From Neomoorella sulfitireducens (GTDB taxonomy: Bacteria > Bacillota > DSM-521 > Neomoorellales > Neomoorellaceae): 64,000 nucleotides of DNA. The translations under genes were made by a program, and so were the position numbers. The stretch covers positions 120,034 to 184,033 of the forward strand of contig NZ_JANRHG010000006.1 in assembly GCF_024733845.1 (NCBI RefSeq), in the 5' to 3' direction. The first letter of the stretch is position 1, and every line of letters starts with the position of its first letter. The notes beneath the pieces were generated by a model. The model did no database searches, was not told the DNA's origin, and worked only from the letters and a program-made list of their open reading frames with translations. This document shows positions 11,052 to 19,784 of the stretch, piece after piece.

Positions 11052-12348
11052 CTTTATCTCTCCTTTCCGGTTGGGCCATGGATGGCGGTAGTTTCCGCGC
11101 CAGTTCTACCACCTCTTCTGCCAGGACCCGCACCCGTTCGCGTAGGACAAAGACGCAGTCGGTATCCTGGGCCTCATCCCGGACAATATCCTCGGCCAGG
11201 GAGCGGCAGCTGGGCGAACCGCAGGAGCCGCAGTCAAGGCCCGGGAGCATGGCCTGGGTAGCTTCCAGGCGTTGCATCTTTTCGATGGCGGTAGCCAGGT
11301 CGGTGTCCAATTGCAGGGCCGGCCGGGGCTGTACCGGGGCCGCGACCAGGCTGGAACCGGCTTCCGGCAGGTTTGCAGGTCCGGACGGCAGGCAGAGGGC
11401 GAGTTGCCTCAGTTCCAGCCGCGCCAGGTAAGGGTTGTGCACCATTAGGGCGCCGCCGACACAACCGCCGGGGCAGGCCTGGGCTTCAATATATTCAATG
11501 TCATCGAAGTCGCCCGCTTCAATCCGGGTGAAGACTGCAATGACATGATGGATACCATCTACCTCCAGTAAACGCCGCCCGCCGATGCTGGCGTTTTCGC
11601 CACCGCTGTGGCCCCAGCCGTAACCGGTAGCTCCGGCACGGGAGGGATAAGGTACGGCAGTAGCCAGATGCTGGCGGATATCACCATAAATAGCAGCCAG
11701 GGGAATGACCCTATCAGGGCCCGGCAGCCCTCCCTGAGGCTGGCGCACAGCCGTAATCTTGGCCGGACAGGGGGAAATAAAGAAGGTGCCTATGGCTTGC
11801 GACGGTAAACCGGTTACCGCCATACCTTCTTTCCGGGCCAGTCTTGCGGCTACATCAACAGGTGTTGCCAGGGGCAAAATCTGCTCCACCAGGGAAGGGA
11901 AACGTACCTGGATCAGGCCTACCACTGCCGGGCAAGCCGGTGAAATGAGTGGCCTCTTCCCTCGGTAATTATCCAGGTATCGTCTAGTTGCCAGGGCTAC
12001 TATTTCTGCTGCCAGGGCTACTTCGTAAACTGCATCAAACCCCAGGGCTATCAGGGCGCCCAGGATGCGCTCCAGGCCCGCCTGGCCAGCAAACTGGGAG
12101 ACAATGGCCGGGGCGGGTAGGGCGATACGGTAGCTATAGGCAGCCAGGGCCGTCAGAGCATCGCCTACGGCGATTTTGGCATGGTTGGGGCAAATGCGAA
12201 TGCACTCGCCGCAGTCAATGCAGCGCTCCTGGATAATCCGCGCCTTGCCCTCCCGAACCCGGATGGCTTCTGTAGGGCAGTGTTTTATACAGTTGGTACA
12301 GCCTTTACATTTATCCTCTTCCAGGCGTACGGAATGGAAATAACCCAC
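11029..12348 (-). CDS. HydS-like [Fe-S]/[FeFe]-hydrogenase-fold protein, probably sensory
   Basis: Second hydrogenase-related protein of the operon, 439 residues. Two N-terminal ferredoxin [4Fe-4S] motifs (Cys14-24 and 43-53), then a shortened hydrogenase H-cluster-type domain, then a four-Cys Fe-S domain (DCGSCGSPSC, Cys373, 376, 381, 398). The H-cluster signatures are divergent: SPACPAV (Cys139) replaces TSCCPGW, so the proton-transfer Cys is Ala138; SPCPAK (Cys194) replaces MPCxxK; ACPGGCVGG (Cys292, 296) is retained. The four cubane ligands are therefore present but the proton path residue is not, as described for sensory HydS proteins. The PAS domain of some relatives is absent. GTG start with a weak ribosome site. 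Confidence 0.83.
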   Translation of the reverse strand: MGYFHSVRLEEDKCKGCTNCIKHCPTEAIRVREGKARIIQERCIDCGECIRICPNHAKIAVGDALTALAAYSYRIALPAPAIVSQFAGQAGLERILGALIALGFDAVYEVALAAEIVALATRRYLDNYRGKRPLISPACPAVVGLIQVRFPSLVEQILPLATPVDVAARLARKEGMAVTGLPSQAIGTFFISPCPAKITAVRQPQGGLPGPDRVIPLAAIYGDIRQHLATAVPYPSRAGATGYGWGHSGGENASIGGRRLLEVDGIHHVIAVFTRIEAGDFDDIEYIEAQACPGGCVGGALMVHNPYLARLELRQLALCLPSGPANLPEAGSSLVAAPVQPRPALQLDTDLATAIEKMQRLEATQAMLPGLDCGSCGSPSCRSLAEDIVRDEAQDTDCVFVLRERVRVLAEEVVELARKLPPSMAQPERRDKDAAPGNS

Positions 12349-12361
12349 CGCACCACCGCCT

Positions 12362-12805
12362 TCAGCGATTGTAAATAATTATGTTAACGGTAGTACCCTG
12401 TCCCGGTGCCGACTTTATTTCCAGTTCGTCGGCACAGCGGCGGATATTGGGAAGTCCCATACCGGCACCGAAACCCATCTCCTGGATCTCCCGCGGGGCG
12501 GTAGAATAGCCTTCCTGCATGGCCAGCTCGATGTCAGGTATACCCGGGCCGGTATCACGGGCGGTAATGGTGATTACCTCCGGTGTTATCTGCGCTTTAA
12601 GTTCTCCGCCCTCCGAATGGATAACTATATTCATTTCCGCCTCGTAGGCGGCTATAGCTACCCGCCTAATAATCGCCGGCGGAAAACCTACCTGCTGCAG
12701 GACCCGGCGGATGCGCGCCGCCCCGTCCCCCCCCGCCAGAAAATCCCGTGCCCGCACGGGAAAAGCCATTTCCAGGGACGGTATATTATCCTTCAAGGTA
12801 ACCAC
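12362..12805 (-). CDS. Anti-sigma-factor-like Ser/Thr kinase (RsbW/SpoIIAB fold)
   Basis: GHKL ATPase of the RsbW/SpoIIAB type, 147 residues. N-box region AAYEAEMNIVIHS, G1 box DTGPGIPD and G2 box GFGAGMGLPNIRR are clear. Such proteins bind or phosphorylate partner proteins. Here the partners are unlikely to be a sigma factor, because no sigma or STAS gene is adjacent; it is flanked by a DRTGG gene (13-base overlap) and the HydS-like gene (13 bases downstream). The association suggests a signalling role together with these two. GTG start. Confidence 0.82.
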   Translation of the reverse strand: MVTLKDNIPSLEMAFPVRARDFLAGGDGAARIRRVLQQVGFPPAIIRRVAIAAYEAEMNIVIHSEGGELKAQITPEVITITARDTGPGIPDIELAMQEGYSTAPREIQEMGFGAGMGLPNIRRCADELEIKSAPGQGTTVNIIIYNR

Positions 12806-13206
12806 TCCGGCCGGGTTTTATTGTCTGCCAGGCCGGAGGCGACCTGGTCATCACCCGCCTCCCTGGAACAACCTTTTAGCCCTGCCTGGAAGAGGCGGCC
12901 GCAGCTGTCATACATCAACAACCTGGTACCCAGGAGAGGCAGGCCCATACCTGCAGCAGCCTGGATGAGGGTTTTGTCCGGCCTCTTTCCCCGGACGAAG
13001 ACGATGGCCACGGCGTCGATCATGGCTGCCGTATGGATAACATGGGTATTGGTCAAACCTGTCAGCAGGAGTACCCGGCCGCACGCAAAGGCCAGGACGT
13101 CGCTCATCAGGTCGGAACCAAAACCGGCCTCAACTTCTATGTCCAGTTTATCGGCCCCGGTAAAGACCTCGGCTTTAAGGATGGCTTGCACTTCCCTGAG
13201 TTTCAC
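12793..13206 (-). CDS. Stand-alone DRTGG domain protein (copy 1), first gene of hydrogenase operon
   Basis: 137-residue DRTGG-domain protein, related to the one at 10713-11051 but with about 25 extra C-terminal residues rich in charged and polar amino acids. Landmarks: KLREVQAILKAEV start, EAGFGSDLMSDVLAF, AAMIDAVAIVFVRG and GLPLLGTRLLMYD. GTG start at 13206 with AGGGGG nine bases upstream. It overlaps the next gene. Being first behind a Rex-type operator, it is likely the most directly redox-regulated gene of the operon. Ligand unknown. Confidence 0.8.
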   Translation of the reverse strand: MKLREVQAILKAEVFTGADKLDIEVEAGFGSDLMSDVLAFACGRVLLLTGLTNTHVIHTAAMIDAVAIVFVRGKRPDKTLIQAAAGMGLPLLGTRLLMYDSCGRLFQAGLKGCSREAGDDQVASGLADNKTRPEWLP

Positions 13207-13224
13207 CGGGTCTGAACCCCCTGA

Positions 13225-13242
13225 TGGTGAATTGCTTCACAA
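13225..13242. promoter_or_regulatory. Putative Rex operator of the hydrogenase operon
   Basis: The 18-base sequence TGGTGAATTGCTTCACAA matches the Rex-type palindrome TTGTGA-N6-TCACAA at all but one arm position. It lies 19 bases before the GTG of the first operon gene, where bound Rex would block transcription when NADH is low. No convincing -35/-10 pair was found upstream. Confidence 0.6.
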
Positions 13243-13508
13243 TTGCTTCCAAAAAAACAGGCTCCCAACAAGCCCCTGCCTAATGCTTTTCTTCAATTAA
13301 AGCGCTTCTATTCACATTTTATGTTGTAACTATTTGTGATAGTTCTTATGTGGTTTTAATTCGCCATGAATTTTATTTTTCCTGCCAGGTCTTATAAAAT
13401 TCTTATTAGCTATACAAATTGTCGTATATCGGTGTACATTTTTTTGACTTCTGGATCCTTGGATATATAAACGTGACGCAATGGAAAAAGGAGAGATTTT
13501 GCAAATAA

Positions 13509-13537
13509 TTGACATGGTCCTTGAACGGTAGTAATAT
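13509..13537 (+). promoter_or_regulatory. Sigma-A promoter of marR
   Basis: TTGACA (13509-13514), 17-base spacer, TAATAT (13532-13537), leading into the marR ribosome site. Confidence 0.8.
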
Positions 13538-13556
13538 TTTTGGAGACCGAAATATT
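13533..13556. promoter_or_regulatory. Candidate MarR operator
   Basis: Inverted repeat AATATTT/AAATATT (13533-13539 and 13550-13556) covering the -10 box and probable start of transcription of the marR gene. Position and symmetry suit autoregulation; no binding evidence. Confidence 0.45.
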
Positions 13557-13570
13557 TGGGGGGCTAAATT

Positions 13571-14017
13571 ATGGTTGAATTGGCGAAGGAAACCCGGGAA
13601 CTGGAATTGCTGCTGCGCCAGATCAGCCATTTAATGAACCATTATACCCGCGCTTATTTGAACGGCCGGGGTTTAACCATGGCCCGCTTCTGGGTCTTAA
13701 GCAGCCTGGCGGCGGATAAACCCATAACTATGGGTGAACTCCAGCGGCGGCTCTTCCTGGCCCCGGCTACCCTCACAGGCCTTGTTGACGGCCTGGTAGA
13801 GGAAAAACTGGTCCGGCGCTGGCGGGACGATAATGACCGGCGCTTGGTATTCCTGGCCCTGACTCCCGCAGGCGAAGAATTCCTGGCTGAAATATTACAC
13901 TACCGCGCCTCGGTTTTAGAAAAAGCCCTGGCGAACCAGGATAATTTAGACTTGGAACAATTAAACGTTTTTTTGCATTTGCTCCTGACTAACCTAAGAT
14001 ACCTGTACCCCCTCTAA
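13571..14017 (+). CDS. MarR-family transcriptional regulator
   Basis: Winged-helix regulator of 148 residues. Central helix-turn-helix (TMGELQRRLFLAPATLTGLVDGL) and wing with RWRDDNDRRLVFLALTPAG, typical of MarR proteins, where the DxR pattern in the wing contacts DNA. ATG with GGGGGG nine bases upstream. It precedes a major facilitator gene by 72 bases, the usual arrangement for a repressor controlling an efflux pump. Effector unknown. Confidence 0.9.
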   Translation: MVELAKETRELELLLRQISHLMNHYTRAYLNGRGLTMARFWVLSSLAADKPITMGELQRRLFLAPATLTGLVDGLVEEKLVRRWRDDNDRRLVFLALTPAGEEFLAEILHYRASVLEKALANQDNLDLEQLNVFLHLLLTNLRYLYPL

Positions 14018-14089
14018 GATCCCAGGAAAACCGTTAATGCGGGGTAACGGGGAAATATTAGCTTTTAAACAAGGTGGGAAACATAGGCT

Positions 14090-15331
14090 ATGGAAGCAGG
14101 CCGCTTTCAGGCCCTGGCGGCCTTAAAGCACCGCAATTTCCGGCTCTTCTGGTGCGGCCAGCTAATCTCCCTCATGGGCACCTGGATGCAGAATATGGCC
14201 CAGGGATGGCTGGTACTGCAGTTGACGAATTCGCCTTTTTTACTGGGGCTGGTTAATGCCATCCAGTTTATCCCCTTACTGGTCCTCGCCCTGGTAGCCG
14301 GCGTGGTAGCCGACAGGGTGCCTAAAAGGCGTCTTTTAATCATAACCCAGAGCAGTCTGATGCTGCTGGCCTTTACCCTTGGTATCTTAACCTTGACCGG
14401 TCTGGTGCGTTACTGGCATGTGCTGATCCTGGCATGCCTCCTGGGCGTCGTCAACTCCTTTGACATGCCTGCCCGCCAGGCCTTCGTCGTTGAAATGGTA
14501 GGCAGGGACGATTTGATGAATGCCATTGCCCTTAATTCATCCATCTTTAACGCCGCCCGGATTATCGGCCCTGCCCTGGCCGGCCTGGTCATTGGCCGGC
14601 TGGGAATGGCGGCCAGCTTTCTCCTCAATGCAGCCAGCTATGTGGCCGTTATCAGCGGGCTGCTGTTGATCCGGGTACCTGGAGAAAGCAAGAGCCAGCA
14701 GGTGGAAACGCGAATTCTGGAAAAGATTGGCGAAGGATTGGCCTACATCCGCCGGACCCCGGTTATTCTGCAGGCTATCACCCTCATGGCTTCCCTAAGC
14801 ATTTTAGTTATGAACTTTAACGTCCTGATCCCGGTCCTGGCCCGGAACACCCTGGGCCAGCAGGCTGAAGGCTACGGCCTGCTCATGTCCGCTTCAGGCA
14901 TCGGCGCCTTCGCAGGTGCCATGATGCTGGCAGTCTTAAGTAAGAATGGACCCCAACGACGGCTCCTTCTCGGCGGAGCCACGGGCCTTTGTCTCTTCCA
15001 ACTCTTCCTGGCTTTCACGCGCTCTTATCCCCTGGCTTTTTTGCTCCTGGTATTCACCGGCTGGTCAATGATTACTTTTACCGCATCGGTGAACACAACC
15101 TTGCAGCTCAACTCACCGGACAATTTGCGCGGCCGGGTGATGAGCGTATACGCCCTGGTCTTCGGCGGCGTGACCCCCATCGGCAGCTTGTTCAGCGGCA
15201 GTATCGCCCACCACTGGGGTGCTCCGGCAGCCCTGGCAACCGGAGCGATGCTGGGGATATTAAGTTTGATTATTATTGTTGTTGGGTTGCCGTATAAAAA
15301 AAAGAGCCGGCTACACCGGCTGGCCAGTTGA
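14090..15331 (+). CDS. MFS transporter (Enterobactin exporter/EntS-like family)
   Basis: Twelve-helix-type major facilitator, 413 residues, beginning with FQALAALKHRNFRLFWCGQLIS, which is typical of the MFS_3/EntS-like group. The loop 2-3 motif appears as GVVADRVPKRRLL. Hydrophobic segments run throughout, with a charged central loop around residues 200-215. Likely drug or metabolite export across the cytoplasmic membrane, controlled by the upstream MarR gene. Ends in basic residues KKKSRLHR. Substrate not predictable. Confidence 0.88.
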   Translation: MEAGRFQALAALKHRNFRLFWCGQLISLMGTWMQNMAQGWLVLQLTNSPFLLGLVNAIQFIPLLVLALVAGVVADRVPKRRLLIITQSSLMLLAFTLGILTLTGLVRYWHVLILACLLGVVNSFDMPARQAFVVEMVGRDDLMNAIALNSSIFNAARIIGPALAGLVIGRLGMAASFLLNAASYVAVISGLLLIRVPGESKSQQVETRILEKIGEGLAYIRRTPVILQAITLMASLSILVMNFNVLIPVLARNTLGQQAEGYGLLMSASGIGAFAGAMMLAVLSKNGPQRRLLLGGATGLCLFQLFLAFTRSYPLAFLLLVFTGWSMITFTASVNTTLQLNSPDNLRGRVMSVYALVFGGVTPIGSLFSGSIAHHWGAPAALATGAMLGILSLIIIVVGLPYKKKSRLHRLAS

Positions 15332-15386
15332 CCCTGGCTCCCGTCTTGTATCTTTACTAAGCTGCTGTGATTTTTATTTAGACAGC

Positions 15387-16157
15387 CTATTTGCCGTTCA
15401 AACGCTCCGAAATAGTCTTAAACAAGTCCATGGGTACTGGGAACACCAAGATGTTACTCTTGTCGGAGGCAATCTCCGTCAGGGTTTGCAAATACCGCAG
15501 CTGTAAAGAAGCCGGCTGGGTAGAAATGATCCGTGCCGCCTCAGCCAGCTTTTCAGCGGCCTGGAACTCCCCGTCGGCGTGGATAATCTTAGCCCTCCGT
15601 TCCCTTTCCGCCTCAGCCTGGGCGGCCATAGCCCGCTGCATACTCTGGGGTAACTCTACATCGCGTATTTCTACAAGGCTCACCTTAACTCCCCATGGCT
15701 CCGTGCCCTCATCAATGATCTGCTGCAGGCGCTGGTTTATCTGCTCCCGGTGGGCCAGGAGCTCGTCCAGATCTGACTGGCCCAGGACGCTCCGGAGGGT
15801 GGTCTGGGCCAGCTGGGAAGTAGCGCGGACATGGTCCAGGACTTTGATCACGGCGTTAGCCGGCTCAATAACCCGGAAATACACCACTGCATTTACCTTT
15901 ACGGTAACGTTATCCTTGGTTATGGCCTCCTGGGCCGGTACGTCCATGGTCACAGTCCGCAAATCCACTTTCTGCATGCGTTCAATGATGGGTATTAAAA
16001 AGAAGAGACCGGGTCCTCTCACGCCGACATAGCGGCCCAGGCGAAAAATAACTCCCCTTTCGTATTCCTGTACTATCCGGATGGAAGAAGAAACTATGCT
16101 GATTATGATTATGAGCAGGGCAATGAGGGAAATAAAATTTTCCATATCCTTATTCAT
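15387..16157 (-). CDS. Slipin/stomatin-like SPFH-domain membrane protein
   Basis: 256-residue Band 7/SPFH protein: one N-terminal membrane helix ([16 protein letters not shown]), then [15 protein letters not shown] and the stomatin core with [21 protein letters not shown] and ALRSVLGQ-like segment [16 protein letters not shown], and a helical C-terminal region [17 protein letters not shown]. Slipins form membrane-bound rings and pair with NfeD-type proteases such as the one 14 bases upstream. Either ATG, 16157 or 16145, could be used. The neighbouring protease may cleave the slipin C-terminus, as known for the archaeal pair. Confidence 0.92.
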   Translation of the reverse strand: MNKDMENFISLIALLIIIISIVSSSIRIVQEYERGVIFRLGRYVGVRGPGLFFLIPIIERMQKVDLRTVTMDVPAQEAITKDNVTVKVNAVVYFRVIEPANAVIKVLDHVRATSQLAQTTLRSVLGQSDLDELLAHREQINQRLQQIIDEGTEPWGVKVSLVEIRDVELPQSMQRAMAAQAEAERERRAKIIHADGEFQAAEKLAEAARIISTQPASLQLRYLQTLTEIASDKSNILVFPVPMDLFKTISERLNGK

Positions 16158-16171
16158 CCTTTCTATTTGTC

Positions 16172-17488
16172 TTATAATTCCTTTTTCACTTTAACTTTTA
16201 GTCCCTCCACCTCTATTATAACCACCTTTTGGCCTGCTTCTATAGGTTCTGGGCTTTCCGCCTTCCACCTCTCACCTTCTGCCAAAATTATCCCTTCTGG
16301 CTTGATGTCAGTTAGGGCTTTACCAGTAGTACCCACAAGGCTTTCCTGACCTGTAACTGCACGACGCCGTTGGGCTTTAATCACGGCTCCCAGGAGGAAG
16401 GCAATAAAGGCCGCCATACTGGCAGCCGTCACTGCCACCAGGCTGATGCTGACCCGCAGGGCAGGTGGCCCGCCGCTAAAAAGCATGAGGGACCCCAGGA
16501 TAAAAGAAACCATACCTCCCCCGGCCAGCAATCCGTGGCTTACTACAAAAGCTTCTGCAGCCAGTAGCCCTAAACCAAGCAGGATCAGCAGCACCCCGCC
16601 GAATTGGGCATCAAGGCTACCCAGGGCATATAGCCCCAGCAACAGGCTTATCCCGCCGGCCACTCCCGGAAAAATGGCACCCGGTTGATATAATTCCATG
16701 ATTAAGCCAAGGCCGCCAACTGTAAGCAGGATATAGGCGATATTGGGCTCACTGATTTTAAAAAGCAGGCGTTGAACCGGGCTCATAACCAGGGGTTTAA
16801 GCGGGGCACCATCTAGCTGTAGCTCCACCTCCTTCCCGTCTATTAACGTAACCGTCCGCCCGTGAAGCTGTTTAAATAGCTGTTCCCTGCTGGCAGCCAC
16901 CAGGTCAATCAGGTTGGCCTTTAATGCCTCGCCGTCACTAAAAGACTTGCTCTCCAGTACTGCCATTTCCGCCTGGGAAGGATCACGACCCCGCATCTGG
17001 GCAATGCTCCGCACCCAGGCCGCCGCATCCTGGGTTATCTTTTCCTTCTGCACATCGGTCATTTCTCCCTCCCCACCAACGGAAACCGGATGGGCAGCCC
17101 CTATCCTGCTGCCCGGAGCCATGGCCGCCACATGGGCAGAAAAGGTAATGAAGGTCCCGGCCGAACCGGCCCACGCCCCCGCCGGTGAAACATAGACTAT
17201 AACCGGCACCCGGGAATTCATAATGCATTCTACTATCTCCTGGGTAGTACCGTACAGGCCTCCGGGAGTGTTTATTTCCAGGAGAACACAACTGGCTCCA
17301 GCCTCTTCGGCCGCCCGGATCCCCTCCCCTACGTAATCCGCCACCACCGGCACGATAGCCCCTTCCACCCGTAGCCAGTACACCTCCTGGCCGGTTGCAG
17401 AAGCCCCGGCAGGAAATTCAACCATTAGCGTCAGGCAAAACGCCAGGAAGAATATAATCATCAATCTTTTTTTAAACAAAATAGCCAT
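16172..17488 (-). CDS. NfeD-type membrane serine protease (ClpP class)
   Basis: 438 residues. Signal/anchor helix at 9-28, then a ClpP-like protease domain with the nucleophile in [10 protein letters not shown], downstream [10 protein letters not shown] and a Lys-containing helix ([11 protein letters not shown]) that fits the Ser-Lys dyad of 1510-N-type proteases. Four or five membrane helices follow (about 230-370), and a C-terminal NfeD OB-fold domain begins at [17 protein letters not shown]. It forms an operon with the slipin gene. The pair acts in membrane quality control; the physiological substrate is unknown. Confidence 0.9.
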   Translation of the reverse strand: MAILFKKRLMIIFFLAFCLTLMVEFPAGASATGQEVYWLRVEGAIVPVVADYVGEGIRAAEEAGASCVLLEINTPGGLYGTTQEIVECIMNSRVPVIVYVSPAGAWAGSAGTFITFSAHVAAMAPGSRIGAAHPVSVGGEGEMTDVQKEKITQDAAAWVRSIAQMRGRDPSQAEMAVLESKSFSDGEALKANLIDLVAASREQLFKQLHGRTVTLIDGKEVELQLDGAPLKPLVMSPVQRLLFKISEPNIAYILLTVGGLGLIMELYQPGAIFPGVAGGISLLLGLYALGSLDAQFGGVLLILLGLGLLAAEAFVVSHGLLAGGGMVSFILGSLMLFSGGPPALRVSISLVAVTAASMAAFIAFLLGAVIKAQRRRAVTGQESLVGTTGKALTDIKPEGIILAEGERWKAESPEPIEAGQKVVIIEVEGLKVKVKKEL

Positions 17489-17661
17489 ACGTAATCATCC
17501 CCTGCAGGTATTGTACCATATTCCCCATTCTTCTGCTCTACTATTTATTGTTGAAGCCAGGCTTAGGTAAAAATTCCTCCGGATTCATTAAATTCATAGC
17601 CATTATTATAGCCCCCATGATATTGAACTTTTTATATAAAAGCACGGGGCTGGTCCAGAAT

Positions 17662-17695
17662 AAAAAACCAGGCGAACAATTATCTATTCGCCTGG
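17662..17695 (-). terminator. Terminator after small membrane protein gene
   Basis: Stem CCAGGCGAA/TTCGCCTGG (17668-17676 and 17687-17695), ten-base loop, then TTTTTTA on the minus strand. Ends the TRAP-like operon. The rest of 17489-17739 shows no gene. Confidence 0.85.
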
Positions 17696-17739
17696 TACAA
17701 TGGTAGCCGCAAATCTTATTTAACTAATAAAAGCTTCCC

Positions 17740-18024
17740 TTAAACATTTTTCTCCTTTTTATCTATTTCTTTTTCTTCACTAACCAGGGTAAGTTTATGA
17801 TCACGCGAAATGTAAATATCTACAATACCAATAGCCACGGCTACTGTAGCGAGTTTTATGCCCCATTTCATAATGCCCCCGGCGGTGACGGCCAGTTGGG
17901 TAGCAGTGGGTCCCCCAAGGATAAAACCGGCCAGGAAAAGAAGAAAAGCCACCGCTCCAAGGAGCAAGGTTACCAGGGCTACAATGCTAAAGGCTCCGCG
18001 CAAGAACTGTCTTAGCGAGCTCAT
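17740..18024 (-). CDS. Small membrane protein linked to TRAP-like permease
   Basis: 94-residue hypothetical protein. Two predicted membrane helices, about 11-35 and 44-70, rich in Leu, Ala and Gly, then a charged tail EEKEIDKKEKNV, presumably cytoplasmic. ATG with GGAGG seven bases upstream, 21 bases after the permease gene. I do not recognise the family. Its position and topology suggest a small accessory subunit of the transporter, loosely like the small permease of TRAP systems but much shorter than the usual four-helix DctQ. Confidence 0.65.
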   Translation of the reverse strand: MSSLRQFLRGAFSIVALVTLLLGAVAFLLFLAGFILGGPTATQLAVTAGGIMKWGIKLATVAVAIGIVDIYISRDHKLTLVSEEKEIDKKEKNV

Positions 18025-18045
18025 GTTTGGCCTCCTTCACTTTAC

Positions 18046-19428
18046 TCAAACTACAAACAAAGGTAACAGGCCGGCTAACAGGATCATGCTTAAGATTAAA
18101 TGGAACAATATCCATACAAGTGTTAGCTTAGTCGTTTCCCAGAAGCCGGAACCGGCGATACCCATAGCGGTATACATACACAGGGCAAGGGGCGGGGTCA
18201 TGCCCTCCATGGCCCCGGTCATGGCCGGGAGTAAGAGGGCCAGGACTACCGGGTTGCCACCCAGGGCAGCATAAGCGCCGATAACCGCCCCGCCCAGAAT
18301 GGCAATCTGCGAACTGCCAGGAAGGGCCATGCCCAGGAACATAAATAACAAGGGAATAACAACGGCAAAGGTATAGCGGCTTAGACCCATACCTACCAGC
18401 CAGTTTTGTACTACTTCCTTCATCTCTGTGGCGGCAAACACCTGGGCGGTGGCATAGGCCAGGTAAATGGTAATAGCTACGGGCACTACCTTCTCCAGGC
18501 TATCCTTAAACCGCTCGTAGAGATTGGTAAGGCTCGCCCCGCCCTCCATGGATTTCCAGCCAACAATAAGAGCGTAGGCTGCCGCAAGGCCGGGAGTAAA
18601 CATTAAAACCGAGCTGGAAAAAGCTTTGGCGCCGTCTGCTCCCAGGCGCAATTTCAACAGGTCACCCATCTGGGAATCAACAAAAAGAGGCAAAAAGATT
18701 AACACGGGAATGACGAGTGCCTTCCAACCCTGGCGCAGGGCTTCCCCGGCTGCCGGCCTTTCCTCTGGCGGGACGGGAGAAACTTTATAATAGTAGCAAA
18801 GCCCGAGAAGGGTTAGCCAACGCTGGACAACAAACCACAACCCCACAGCATATGAGCCGATAATAAAAGTTGAAGAACTGAGTGCCCCTTTAAAGACAGC
18901 GTCGAGTACACCGAAAGCCAGGAGAATGCTGCCGGCAGGCGGGATAACGTTTCCTAACGAGCTACAGGACATTTCCGTCGTTGCAGCCAGGGCCGGCGGA
19001 AAACCGGTTCGTTTCATGGCAGGTATAGTGAATACACCGGTAGCAGCCACATTGCCAGGACCGCTACCCGACAGGGCTGCCATAAACGTGCTGGCGAACA
19101 GGGAAACATAACCCGCCCCACCGCGAAATCGACCTACAGTAGCAATAATAAAATTAATAACCTGCTCAATTACCCTGGTTATATCAAAAAGGTGCGCCAG
19201 GGCCAAAAAGCCGAAGATAGCATAAAATAAACTGCTGGTTGCCGGATAAGCCAGGGCTTTCCAGAAGACATCATATTTGCCGGTCATCACTATTGAAAAA
19301 AGAAAACCGAAGGCCATGGCTTCATATACAGGCCTTTTAAAGACAACAAACAATAAAAATATAACTAGCAAAAGCTCGATTAAATAAAATACTTCCAGGG
19401 GAAATGGACCAATGTATTGGCCGCCCAA
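18046..19428 (-). CDS. TRAP-like large permease (DctM-related)
   Basis: 460-residue integral membrane protein. The segment SGSGPGNVAATGVFTIPAMK resembles the re-entrant-loop signature of TRAP large permeases (SGSxxANVATTGxFTIPLMK), and a second half contains GSSQIAILGGAVIGAYAALGG and TGAMEGMTPPLALCMY, the paired discontinuous-helix motifs. TTG start with AAGGAGG nine bases upstream. No periplasmic binding protein gene is adjacent, which would be needed for a full TRAP importer. It follows gntR in the same direction after a terminator-like hairpin, so it may be independently transcribed. Organic-acid substrate is likely but unproven. Confidence 0.75.
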   Translation of the reverse strand: MGGQYIGPFPLEVFYLIELLLVIFLLFVVFKRPVYEAMAFGFLFSIVMTGKYDVFWKALAYPATSSLFYAIFGFLALAHLFDITRVIEQVINFIIATVGRFRGGAGYVSLFASTFMAALSGSGPGNVAATGVFTIPAMKRTGFPPALAATTEMSCSSLGNVIPPAGSILLAFGVLDAVFKGALSSSTFIIGSYAVGLWFVVQRWLTLLGLCYYYKVSPVPPEERPAAGEALRQGWKALVIPVLIFLPLFVDSQMGDLLKLRLGADGAKAFSSSVLMFTPGLAAAYALIVGWKSMEGGASLTNLYERFKDSLEKVVPVAITIYLAYATAQVFAATEMKEVVQNWLVGMGLSRYTFAVVIPLLFMFLGMALPGSSQIAILGGAVIGAYAALGGNPVVLALLLPAMTGAMEGMTPPLALCMYTAMGIAGSGFWETTKLTLVWILFHLILSMILLAGLLPLFVV

Positions 19429-19660
19429 CCCGAATAACCTCCTTAAAAGTTATTTGACGTTTTTAACATAATACCTTCCTGAAAATTAGACCAGTACTAC
19501 ATTTTTCTGCTTTTTTCCATATCCTTCCTTAACCAATGCTCTTGCCATCACTTTGTTATACCCTCCCCTCTTTTATGTTATATCTTGTTATGATCTATTC
19601 GCTGTTAATTTTATTTTTCCTGCATGCCATACCGGTAATTCTTATTTTTTTATTAAAGGG

Positions 19661-19703
19661 CAAACAAAAGCCCCCGGGGTGCTTATGGCACACTCAGGGG
19701 CTT
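19661..19703 (-). terminator. Terminator after gntR
   Basis: Two-tier stem: AAGCCCC/GGGGCTT (19668-19674 and 19697-19703) enclosing GTGC/GCAC, then TTTTGTTTG on the minus strand. It fills part of the 356-base gap 19429-19784; the remainder is AT-rich and I see no gene in it. Confidence 0.7.
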
Positions 19704-19784
19704 CTTCGCCAAAATCAGGCTTCATTACCCGTTTTTTTGTTGACAACGCTATTATACCATCATGATTCCGATTGTCAATACCCG

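Noticed and set aside
13260..13345. Promoter for the hydrogenase operon
   Set aside because: Several AT-rich hexamers exist but none gives a convincing -35/-10 pair with correct spacing.
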